The position numbers and the translations under genes are program-made. Positions 17,938 through 25,725 of a stretch of DNA of 64,000 bases are shown here, one piece after another; within the stretch, counting starts at the first letter, position 1; the number at the start of each line of letters is the position of its first letter. Source of the stretch: Alcanivorax sp. DP30 (GTDB lineage: Bacteria > Pseudomonadota > Gammaproteobacteria > Pseudomonadales > Alcanivoracaceae); the NCBI RefSeq assembly GCF_009882945.1, contig NZ_WTUY01000002.1, positions 436,927 to 500,926 of the forward strand. The letters run 5' to 3'. The notes under the pieces are model-generated. The model had not been told where the DNA came from. It did not search any database and saw nothing but the letters and a program-made list of their open reading frames with translations.

Positions 17938-18600
17938 ATGCTCACAAGAGCCACCCTACTGCTGATCCTGGTTGCCTGCTGGGGTAACACCCACGCTGCT
18001 GCCGCCTGGGTTGATGACAGCATCTATGTACCTATCCGCGCTGCGGCCAACCCTGGCGGCCGAATCGTTCACCGTGGCATCAAGAGCGGCACCCGCGTTG
18101 AGTTCTTCGGCTTCGATGGCGATTGGGCCAAGATTCGTTACGGGGATGTGGAGGGGTATATCGGCAAGCAGTATCTGAGCCAGTCGCCCACGGCCGCCAT
18201 CCTGCTGGAGCGTGCCCGCAGTGACAGTGAGGCGGCCAAGGCGGAAGCCGCCAAGCTGCGCACCCAGCTGGCCGAAATCAAGGGAGAGCGTGACGCCCTG
18301 TCTGAACAATCAAGGAACCTGAAGGACTCGCTCTCCTCCCGTAGCGAGCAGCTCGAGCAACTTCAGGAAGTGGCTTCTGACCCAATCAGGCTTGATCAGG
18401 CCAACCGTCGACTGAACGAGGAACTGAGCCTGCTTCGTTCTGAGCTGGATCAGGTCAAGGCAGAAAACGTGATGCTGCGCAGCAGTAATCGTTACCGTGA
18501 ATGGCTCACAGGCCTTGCCATTCTGGGCGCAGGCCTGGTTATCGGGCTGATCATGCGCTCTCGCTCTGGCCGTCGCCGTACGGGTGGCTGGGCCAATTGA
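17938..18600 (+). CDS. SH3-domain envelope protein (YgiM/TIGR04211-like)
   Basis: The 220-residue protein has a signal peptide (cleaved near THAAAA), a bacterial SH3 domain (YVPIRAAANPGGRIVHRG to DVEGYIGKQYL, residues 30-80), a long coiled coil (about 95-180), and a C-terminal membrane helix followed by RSRSGRRR. This is the YgiM layout: periplasmic SH3 and coiled coil held by a C-terminal anchor. It may bind peptidoglycan; the role is unknown. GGAG lies upstream of the ATG. Confidence 0.85.
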   Translation: MLTRATLLLILVACWGNTHAAAAWVDDSIYVPIRAAANPGGRIVHRGIKSGTRVEFFGFDGDWAKIRYGDVEGYIGKQYLSQSPTAAILLERARSDSEAAKAEAAKLRTQLAEIKGERDALSEQSRNLKDSLSSRSEQLEQLQEVASDPIRLDQANRRLNEELSLLRSELDQVKAENVMLRSSNRYREWLTGLAILGAGLVIGLIMRSRSGRRRTGGWAN

Positions 18601-18616
18601 TTCTCAGCGGGGCGGC

Positions 18617-19642
18617 CTAGTTGTAGGGCAGCCCCGCCTGAATCTCCAGCCTCAGCACGATCCCCGCAACCCCCTGATAATTCTCTTCCCGGGGCCAGAA
18701 CACATAGGGCTCCACCTCGTAAAAAAACCAGCGGCGCCAGATATTCCGTCTGAAACGCACACTGGTCCGCCAGGTCTTGATGGCTGACACCGGGCTGGTA
18801 AAACCATCAAAGCCGGCCGAGGCGCCGATACCACTCTGGTCACCCAATCGAAAATACACGCTGGCAGACTGATTGAAATACCAGCCACGCCCCATTTCAT
18901 TGAACTCTTCACTAATCTCCCATTCGCTGGCGAGACGCACCGTTGAGTTCTTGGTAAAGGGCCTGTCAACCTCAAACAGGCTGTTGGCACCAAAACCATC
19001 CGGGTCTTCCCAATACATTTTTTCCGTGAACCGGAAGGTGGCCAGGGTATTGGCAATGGGGTTGGTAAACCGGTATCTGGCCCTGACGAAACCCGTAAGC
19101 TCAGACCTCACCCCAGCATCCAGATCCACATCCATGCGGTCGGGCATGTCTACCATCCAGCGCAGTGCAGCCCTGTAGCCCGTATTGTTTTGCCCCACCT
19201 CTTCAGGGCGGCTATCAAGATCATTGCGCAACTCGTCGCTGGCATCATCATCATTGCGGAACATCAGGCTTAACCGGTGCTGGGCGCTGGGCAGTTCGAC
19301 CCGGGCACGCACCTTCAGCTCGTTATCATCCCCGTCATGCTCCTGAAAACGGGAGGCTCCAATCACCCGCAGCTGGGTGCCCGGTTCCTCGGTGTAAACT
19401 TCATTGGGGCCTGCAAAGAACCCATCGACCCAGCGCGTCGGCCCGCACACGGTTCTCGACATCCAGTCGTGCGTGCGGTCTACCCAGCCATTGTGATCGT
19501 TATGGTAGGTGCACGGATGGGGCTCCTGCTCAACCGCCGCCTCAGACTCCAGGTCAGTGCCTTGTTGTGTTTCTGCATGCACCCCGGAGGCCAGAAATAA
19601 CCCCGCAAAAAACCAGCATAGCCGGAAAAAAGTCCTGTTCAT
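18617..19642 (-). CDS. putative outer-membrane beta-barrel protein
   Basis: The 341-residue protein has a signal peptide (AGLFLASGVHAE) and an N-terminal region with two Cys and the tryptophan motif DWMSRTVCGPTRWVDGFF. A region of alternating beta-strands follows (LRVIGASRFQ, VRARVELPSAQHRLSLMFR, YRAALRWMVD). It resembles an outer-membrane barrel of unknown function found in marine gammaproteobacteria. The ATG at 19642 was chosen over a GTG two codons upstream. It is convergent with the SH3 gene. Confidence 0.65.
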   Translation of the reverse strand: MNRTFFRLCWFFAGLFLASGVHAETQQGTDLESEAAVEQEPHPCTYHNDHNGWVDRTHDWMSRTVCGPTRWVDGFFAGPNEVYTEEPGTQLRVIGASRFQEHDGDDNELKVRARVELPSAQHRLSLMFRNDDDASDELRNDLDSRPEEVGQNNTGYRAALRWMVDMPDRMDVDLDAGVRSELTGFVRARYRFTNPIANTLATFRFTEKMYWEDPDGFGANSLFEVDRPFTKNSTVRLASEWEISEEFNEMGRGWYFNQSASVYFRLGDQSGIGASAGFDGFTSPVSAIKTWRTSVRFRRNIWRRWFFYEVEPYVFWPREENYQGVAGIVLRLEIQAGLPYN

Positions 19643-19762
19643 TGTCACAGAATAGCTGCAGGTTAAAGCGTTCTACCAACAGTTTTTGACCGAATTCGAA
19701 TGGGACTTATGAACGGTCATTGGGTAGCATCTTGTTCAGTTGATTCGAACCAAGACAAGACT

Positions 19763-20656
19763 ATGAACTACTGGCATAAAATTCGTGGCGCCGCCGCTCT
19801 GATCGGCATTGTGCTCAACACCCTCGTCCTTTGCCCCATTCTCTATCTCTTCGTGCTGGTGCGCCTGATCCTGCGTTTTGACAAGGCACAAGTCACCCTG
19901 TCCAAGGTACTCGTCTTCATCGCAGAAACCTGGATCGCCATCAACAACATGATTGTTGCCCTGACCAGCCAGATCCACTGGAAGGTCTCCGGGATGGAGA
20001 GCCTCGACCGGGACCAGTGGTACCTGGTCACCTGTAACCACCAGAGCTGGTCAGACATTCTGGTATTGCAGCGCATCTCCAATCGCCGAATTCCTTTCCT
20101 CAAGTTCTTCCTCAAGCAGGAGCTGATCAAGGTGCCCATTCTCGGTCTGGCGTGGTGGGGCCTGGATTTCCCCTTCATGAAACGCTACACCAAGGATGAG
20201 ATCGCCAAAAACCCGGAACTCAAGGGCAAAGACCTGGAAACGACACGCAAGGCCTGCGAGAAGTTTGCGTACTTCCCCACTTCGGTAATGAACTTCTTCG
20301 AGGGCACCCGTTTCACCCAGGCCAAACACGACAAACAGCAGTCTCCCTATCGGTATCTGCTCAAGCCCAAGGCCGGCGGCGCCGCCTTTACCCTTGGTGC
20401 CATGTCAGGGCATTTGCGAAATCTGCTTGATGTGACCATTATTTACCCCCCGGAAGCCCCCCGTACCCTGCTGGCTTACCTGGGTGGCGCCATGCAAAAC
20501 GTGGAAGTTGTTGTGACACAGCGCGTGGTACCGGCCTGGGCATCAGAGGGAAACTATGAAACGGATCCAGCTTTCCGGGAAAGGTTTCAGCAATGGATTG
20601 GTGAACTCTGGGAAGAAAAGGACGCCTTGATCGCATCACGACTGGAGCAACAGTAA
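19763..20656 (+). CDS. PlsC-family lysophospholipid acyltransferase (YihG type)
   Basis: The 297-residue inner-membrane enzyme carries NHQSWSD, the HX4D catalytic motif, followed by FFEGTRFT, the acceptor-binding block. The N-terminal 60 residues are hydrophobic. The layout is that of E. coli YihG, which acylates lysophospholipids. The ATG at 19763 (MNYWHKIRG) is preferred; the frame opens 21 codons earlier without hydrophobic or conserved sequence. It is followed after 58 nt by the DUF349 gene on the same strand. Confidence 0.85.
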   Translation: MNYWHKIRGAAALIGIVLNTLVLCPILYLFVLVRLILRFDKAQVTLSKVLVFIAETWIAINNMIVALTSQIHWKVSGMESLDRDQWYLVTCNHQSWSDILVLQRISNRRIPFLKFFLKQELIKVPILGLAWWGLDFPFMKRYTKDEIAKNPELKGKDLETTRKACEKFAYFPTSVMNFFEGTRFTQAKHDKQQSPYRYLLKPKAGGAAFTLGAMSGHLRNLLDVTIIYPPEAPRTLLAYLGGAMQNVEVVVTQRVVPAWASEGNYETDPAFRERFQQWIGELWEEKDALIASRLEQQ

Positions 20657-20714
20657 GCATTACTGGCTTCAATCCAGAACAGGATGCCCGGCGAAAGACC
20701 GGGCCAATAACTCT

Positions 20715-23279
20715 ATGTTTGGTCGATTTTTCAAACCGCGCTGGCAACACACCAATCCTGACATCCGACTCAAAGCCATCGAAGCCATGTCTGCCTCCGA
20801 GGAGGCTGACACTCTGGCGCAACTGGCCCGAGGTGACGCCAGTGATCTGGTGCGCGCGGCAGCTACCACCCGACTCACGGATTTCAACCTGCTGGATGAA
20901 ATCTTCAATCACGATAGCGCCCCCTCGGTGCGTGAGTCCGCGTCCATGCGAATCATGGCCTTGCTGGCCGGGACAACCACCGACGCCCCACCCCACGACA
21001 CCCGGCTTCGCCTGGTGAGGCTCACTGACAACCCGGACGTACTTGCCCATATTGCCTCGCAAAGCCCCGACGAAGCCTGTCAGCAAGCTGCCATTGAGCG
21101 CCTGGACAACGGATCGCTACTGCTGACACTGGCCATTGAAGGGCCAAGTGAACCCGTCCGTGTTGCCGCCGCCATGCAGATTCGCTCTCTCTCGGACCTG
21201 AAGCGACTGGCTCGGGAGGGTCGCGACAAGCGTGTTGTGCGCATTGCCAGAGACGCGGCCAAGGCACTGCAGGAACAAGAGCAGCAGCACAATGCCGAAT
21301 CTGCCCGGGTCATTCAACTGGCAGACCGCTTTGAGCAGCATGCCCGCCGTCGCGTCGATGCCCTTTATGGTCCGCGTCTGGAGCAGCTTGAGCAGCAATG
21401 GCAGGCATCCGCCAGTGTAGCCACCCCAGAGCTGGCCACACGGGTGCAGCAGGCACTTAACCAGTGTCGCTCGCAACTTGCCCAATTGCAGGAAGAACAC
21501 CGCAGAAAGGCACTGTCTGAAACTGCTCACATGGAGCGAAACGCCGCCTGCCGATCCCTCTATCAGCTTCTTGGCGAAGCCAGCGGGGAAACCTGGGAAA
21601 ACCAGATTGGCGAAATGCATTCGGCCCTTGCCACACAGCAACGTCGCTGGCAAAGCGCCAGCCAGCAGAGCGCTCCCAGCGATGAAGAGCGGGACGCGTT
21701 CGACAATCTCAGCGCGGCATTCCAGGCGATGCTGAATCTGGCAACTGAAGCCAACGAAAACCGCGACAAACCGGAGAGACTGGCCGAGCTGGCACAGCAA
21801 TGGCCCGCAGAGTACTCCCGGCCCTCCCTGCTGGAGGCCATTGTCCAGCCCACCAGCAACGACACTGCCCCGCCCGTCAGAAGCAAAGCCAGCAACCCAC
21901 ATCGGGGCTTGCTCATTGCCCTGAAACGAGAGTTGACCAAAGGCAACCTTCGCCATGCCAACCGACTCTGGCACAAGGCCGAAGCCATTATTGCCGAGGG
22001 CGAATCACAGCAACTGGCCCGAGAACTGGAAAAACTCAGCGCCCGTCGCGCAGAACTGCAGGACTGGCACCGCTTCGCTGCTGAACCGAAGAAACTGGAA
22101 CTGTGCGAGCAGATGGACACGCTGGCTGGCAGCACCATGGATGCACCGCAGCTTGCCAGTGCCATTCAGGCGCTCCACGAAGAATGGCGCAGCCTGATGA
22201 GTTCCGATCAGGACGAAGATCAGGCCCTGTGGGACCGTTTCAAAACGGCAACCGACCTGGCTTACGAACCCTGCAAGGCGCACTTCGCCGAACAGGATGC
22301 ACAACGTAAAACCAATCTCGCCAAACGCCTGGAGCTTTGCCAGCAACTGGAAGGCTTCATCCAGGCTCAGGACTGGAGCAAGGCAGACTGGGAAGGCGTG
22401 TGGCAGATTCGCCAACAGGCTCCCCGTGACTGGCAGCGCTACCATCCGGTCCGATTTACCGATGCTCGCGAAGCGCAGAAACGTTTTTCCGCTGCGCTCA
22501 CGACCCTTGATGAGCAGATTGAAGCGCACAGCAAGGAGGCAGAACGTCAGCGGGAGTCTTTGATCAGCAAGGTCGAGGAGATCCCCCTGGCCGGCGGCGA
22601 CCTCCGTGATGCCATCGCCCAGGCACAGGCCATACAGAAACAATGGCGCAATACCGCCTGGTTGCCGCCTTCAAGGCATCGCCCCCTGCAAAAACGGTTT
22701 CGCAAGGCGGTGGACGCTGTCTTCAAGGCCAGAGATCAGCAGAAAGATGCTCACAAGCAGGAAATGGCACAGCGTCAGGAACAGATCTCTACTCAACTGG
22801 AAGCACTTGAGAATGCTCTGGCAGCGGATTTCTCTGACGCCAGTGCCGCCACCCTGAAAACAACCCTCACGGCGCTGGATAATGCCACTGAAGGGCGCCT
22901 GCCCGCTCCTCTCAATCGGCAAGTGCAACAATTGCGCCGTAGAGCCCAGGATCGACTGGGTCGTCTCGGTGAATGGCAGGTATGGCATCGCCTCCAGGAG
23001 CAGGTGCAACAGCTTGAACCGGAAGGGGCTGCTACGGAAGCGTCACTGGTGCTGGCCGTGGCCTTTGAGGCCCTGGCCGGTGTTCCGTCACCCGAAGCCG
23101 AGCGTCAACGCCGTCTGACGTGGCAACTTGAAGCATTGCCCAAAGCCATGAAACAACAAGGCTTCGCAGTGATGGATGAAATGGCCAGGCTGGTGAAGTC
23201 TCACTCTGGTGGCATCAGTGAACCGGAGCGCAAACGGCTTCTTGACGCACTTGCCGTGCTGGAACCCGGAAATGCGTAA
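20715..23279 (+). CDS. DUF349-repeat protein, large and coiled-coil rich
   Basis: The 854-residue protein has an N-terminal HEAT-like repeat region (about 15-190; IRLKAIEAMSASEEADTLAQ, SDLVRAAATTRL) and then several DUF349 helical repeats (for example AEYSRPSLLEAI, LPPSRHRPLQKRFRKAVDAVF). Trp/Arg-spaced heptads are typical of DUF349. It is cytoplasmic, with no membrane segments. Function is unknown. The stop overlaps the next gene by 8 nt. Confidence 0.8.
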   Translation: MFGRFFKPRWQHTNPDIRLKAIEAMSASEEADTLAQLARGDASDLVRAAATTRLTDFNLLDEIFNHDSAPSVRESASMRIMALLAGTTTDAPPHDTRLRLVRLTDNPDVLAHIASQSPDEACQQAAIERLDNGSLLLTLAIEGPSEPVRVAAAMQIRSLSDLKRLAREGRDKRVVRIARDAAKALQEQEQQHNAESARVIQLADRFEQHARRRVDALYGPRLEQLEQQWQASASVATPELATRVQQALNQCRSQLAQLQEEHRRKALSETAHMERNAACRSLYQLLGEASGETWENQIGEMHSALATQQRRWQSASQQSAPSDEERDAFDNLSAAFQAMLNLATEANENRDKPERLAELAQQWPAEYSRPSLLEAIVQPTSNDTAPPVRSKASNPHRGLLIALKRELTKGNLRHANRLWHKAEAIIAEGESQQLARELEKLSARRAELQDWHRFAAEPKKLELCEQMDTLAGSTMDAPQLASAIQALHEEWRSLMSSDQDEDQALWDRFKTATDLAYEPCKAHFAEQDAQRKTNLAKRLELCQQLEGFIQAQDWSKADWEGVWQIRQQAPRDWQRYHPVRFTDAREAQKRFSAALTTLDEQIEAHSKEAERQRESLISKVEEIPLAGGDLRDAIAQAQAIQKQWRNTAWLPPSRHRPLQKRFRKAVDAVFKARDQQKDAHKQEMAQRQEQISTQLEALENALAADFSDASAATLKTTLTALDNATEGRLPAPLNRQVQQLRRRAQDRLGRLGEWQVWHRLQEQVQQLEPEGAATEASLVLAVAFEALAGVPSPEAERQRRLTWQLEALPKAMKQQGFAVMDEMARLVKSHSGGISEPERKRLLDALAVLEPGNA

Positions 23280-23751
23280 GCTGATGGGGCGCTTTGCCCG
23301 TAGCCCAGCTGGCTTGCGCTGGTTTCTCAACCTTTACGGCCCTTATCTTGGGGCCGGCGTGCGCGTGGATTATCTCGCCGAAGACTTTCGCGAACTGAAA
23401 GTGTCCATGGGGCTACGCTGGTACAACCGCAATTACGTGGGCACTCATTTCGGCGGCAGCCTTTACGCCATGATCGACCCCTTTTACATGCTAATGGTCA
23501 TGAATGTCATGGGGCCTGACTATGTGGTGTGGGACAAGGCTGCCAGTATCGATTTTATTCGCCCCGGCGTGGGCCGTGTCTATGCCCATTTCACCCTGTC
23601 AGATACGCAGATTGAGGCTATCCGGCAACACACCGCCGACGGCGAGAAATACCTGCCCAACTGGAACGTGGACATCGTTGATGAGCACGGTCAGTGCGTC
23701 GCACGAGTCACTAAAACCCTTTATATCCGCCGCAAACCCCAGCGGGACTAA
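23272..23751 (+). CDS. DUF4442 hotdog thioesterase-like protein
   Basis: The 159-residue protein starts MRKLMGRFARSPAGLRWFLN and contains RWYNRNYVGTHFGGSLYAMIDPFYMLMVM, which is the DUF4442 signature. DUF4442 proteins have a hotdog fold and are thought to act on acyl-CoA or acyl-ACP. The ATG overlaps the last codons of the DUF349 gene, implying coupled translation. Substrate is unknown. Confidence 0.8.
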   Translation: MRKLMGRFARSPAGLRWFLNLYGPYLGAGVRVDYLAEDFRELKVSMGLRWYNRNYVGTHFGGSLYAMIDPFYMLMVMNVMGPDYVVWDKAASIDFIRPGVGRVYAHFTLSDTQIEAIRQHTADGEKYLPNWNVDIVDEHGQCVARVTKTLYIRRKPQRD

Positions 23752-23758
23752 ACCGGCG

Positions 23759-24373
23759 TTACTGGCCAAACCGTCCGCTTTGTTCCAGAAACTGCAACTC
23801 CTCACGAGTACTGTCACGACCCAGCACCTTGTTACGATGGGGAAACCGCTGAAAACGACGGATAATTTCCGCATGATGCCGAGCCGAAGCAAGGTGCAGC
23901 TGAACATGATTGACGGCAAATTCCGGTGCGGTTTTCTCGATTTCTTCCAGGTTGCGAATGCACAAGTCCTGCAGGTCTGCGTCTTCAGAATGCATTAGCG
24001 GCATCACGAAGAACACCTGACCGCAGACCGGCAAGCTGGCATTCATGCGCCGCGACAGCCCCTCCACTGCCAGCGTGGCGGCTCGGTGATCTCCGGCAAA
24101 GGCATGGGCTGTGCCACGATGGATGTGGCGGGTGAATTGATCCAGCAACAAAATCAACGCCAGCCGGGATTCCGGGTGTCGCTCCCATTCCACCAGTTCC
24201 TGCTGCAGCGCAGCACTGACGGCATCCCCGAAGCGGTGCTCGATTTCTGCATCATCCCCCTTTGACGCGCGAAACCATTTACGGGTTGCCGGATCACTGG
24301 GCCAGCCGCGACTCAGGCCATCCTCAAACCAGTAATCAAGAATGCTCTCCCATGGAGACATGAGATCAAACAT
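23759..24373 (-). CDS. DUF924 family protein
   Basis: The 204-residue soluble protein reads MFDLMSPWESILDYWFEDG and then LILLLDQFTRHIHRGTAHAFAGD and QVFFVMPLMHSED. These are DUF924 motifs, with an alpha-helical TPR-like fold. Function is unknown. GGAGG lies 9 nt before the ATG I chose; another ATG two codons upstream is possible. It overlaps the tesA stop by 8 nt on the same strand. Confidence 0.85.
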   Translation of the reverse strand: MFDLMSPWESILDYWFEDGLSRGWPSDPATRKWFRASKGDDAEIEHRFGDAVSAALQQELVEWERHPESRLALILLLDQFTRHIHRGTAHAFAGDHRAATLAVEGLSRRMNASLPVCGQVFFVMPLMHSEDADLQDLCIRNLEEIEKTAPEFAVNHVQLHLASARHHAEIIRRFQRFPHRNKVLGRDSTREELQFLEQSGRFGQ

Positions 24374-25031
24374 GGTCATCCGCCTCCGTCGCAGAGTCAT
24401 TGCCCACGTAGCAATCGGGAAGAATGGGGCTCAGTACCGACTCGGCATTGCGCAACAACAAAGCCTGTGCTTCAGCGACAGGGTGAATACCATCCGGCTG
24501 AAAACCTCCGTGCTCAAGAATGCCTTCCAGGAAGAACGGCACAAAGGGGACTTTCTGCTGCTGAGCCACCATCTGAAACTGTTGCTCAAACAGGCGGGTG
24601 TATTGTGGGCCGTAGTTGGGTGGTATCTGCATTCCCAGCAATACCGGGGTGGCGCCGCTGTCGCGACTCAATGCCACCATGGCTTCAAGATTACGACGCA
24701 TGGCGATCGGCGAGAGACCACGGAGCCCGTCATTGCCGCCCAACTCAATGACCACGATATCCGGTTTGTGGGCGCCCAGCAAAGCAGGGAGCCGGGACTT
24801 GCCACCCGCACTGGTCTCGCCGCTTACTGACGCATTAATCACCTGTGCATTGGTGCAATGGGGCACCAGCTTCTTCTCGAACAGGTGCACCCAGCCCTGG
24901 GATTTTTCCATCCCGTAGGCTGCGCTGATACTATCGCCGAGAATCAGCACGGACTGTGCCCTGGCTGAACCCGCGACCAGCATCGCGGTCACAAGCATCA
25001 ACACAGCCATTACCCGATGACGCTGCAACAT
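24366..25031 (-). CDS. tesA: TesA-type multifunctional esterase/thioesterase
   Basis: This periplasmic SGNH hydrolase is 221 residues long. It has a signal peptide (AMLVAGSARA^QSV), then block I VLILGDSISAAYG with the catalytic Ser, block III GGNDGLRG, and block V DGIHPVAEA with Asp and His. E. coli TesA hydrolyses long-chain acyl-CoA and other esters. The gene is divergent from ybbA, as in E. coli tesA/ybbA-ybbP. An in-frame ATG at 25049 would extend it and overlap the start of ybbA. Confidence 0.93.
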   Translation of the reverse strand: MLQRHRVMAVLMLVTAMLVAGSARAQSVLILGDSISAAYGMEKSQGWVHLFEKKLVPHCTNAQVINASVSGETSAGGKSRLPALLGAHKPDIVVIELGGNDGLRGLSPIAMRRNLEAMVALSRDSGATPVLLGMQIPPNYGPQYTRLFEQQFQMVAQQQKVPFVPFFLEGILEHGGFQPDGIHPVAEAQALLLRNAESVLSPILPDCYVGNDSATEADDHV

Positions 25032-25047
25032 GAGTAGCCTGACTGAC

Positions 25048-25725
25048 ATGAATAATAAATCTCCGGTTTTACACGCACAGGATCTTGGTAAAGAGGTTAA
25101 CGGCCCGGAAGGGAACCTGAAACTCCTGCAGAGTATCACGTTCGATGTATTTCCCGGAGACAGCGTCGCGATTACCGGCCCTTCCGGGTCGGGTAAATCC
25201 ACCCTGCTCTCTCTGCTCGCCGGCCTGGATACCCCCACCTCAGGCCAGGTAAGTCTGCAAGGCGAATCGTTCAGCGATCTCAGCGAAGATCAGCGCGCCA
25301 GGCGACGTGGCCAGCATTGCGGGTTTGTTTTTCAGCAGTTTCAGTTGGTGGCTGACCTCAACGCCATTGAAAATGTGATGCTCCCTCTGGAGATCCTTGG
25401 CAACTCTGCACCACGGGAAACCGCCAGGCAGTGGCTCGATCAAGTCGGCCTTGGCAAACGACAACAACATTATCCAGCACAACTTTCCGGTGGCGAGCAG
25501 CAACGGGTGGCACTGGCCCGGGCATTTGCGGTGTCCCCCGCCCTGCTGTTTGCCGATGAACCCACTGGCAGCCTCGACTATGCCAACGGTCAGCATGTGG
25601 CCGACCTGCTGTTTCAGCTGAACCAGGAACAGGGCACCGCACTGGTCCTGGTCACTCACGACCAGGCTTTGGCAGAGCGTTGCCAGCGTCAGTTCACGTT
25701 GAACGAGGGCCGGCTCAGTGATTAA
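25048..25725 (+). CDS. ybbA: YbbA-type ABC transporter ATP-binding protein
   Basis: The MacB/LolD-like ATPase of about 225 residues has Walker [11 protein letters not shown]-loop FQQFQLV, signature [14 protein letters not shown] and Walker [12 protein letters not shown] start at the ATG at 25048 because the resulting N-terminus matches YbbA; an ATG six codons earlier is also open. Only 16 nt separate this start from that of tesA on the other strand. It overlaps the permease gene by 8 nt, as expected for a two-gene ABC system. Confidence 0.92.
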   Translation: MNNKSPVLHAQDLGKEVNGPEGNLKLLQSITFDVFPGDSVAITGPSGSGKSTLLSLLAGLDTPTSGQVSLQGESFSDLSEDQRARRRGQHCGFVFQQFQLVADLNAIENVMLPLEILGNSAPRETARQWLDQVGLGKRQQHYPAQLSGGEQQRVALARAFAVSPALLFADEPTGSLDYANGQHVADLLFQLNQEQGTALVLVTHDQALAERCQRQFTLNEGRLSD

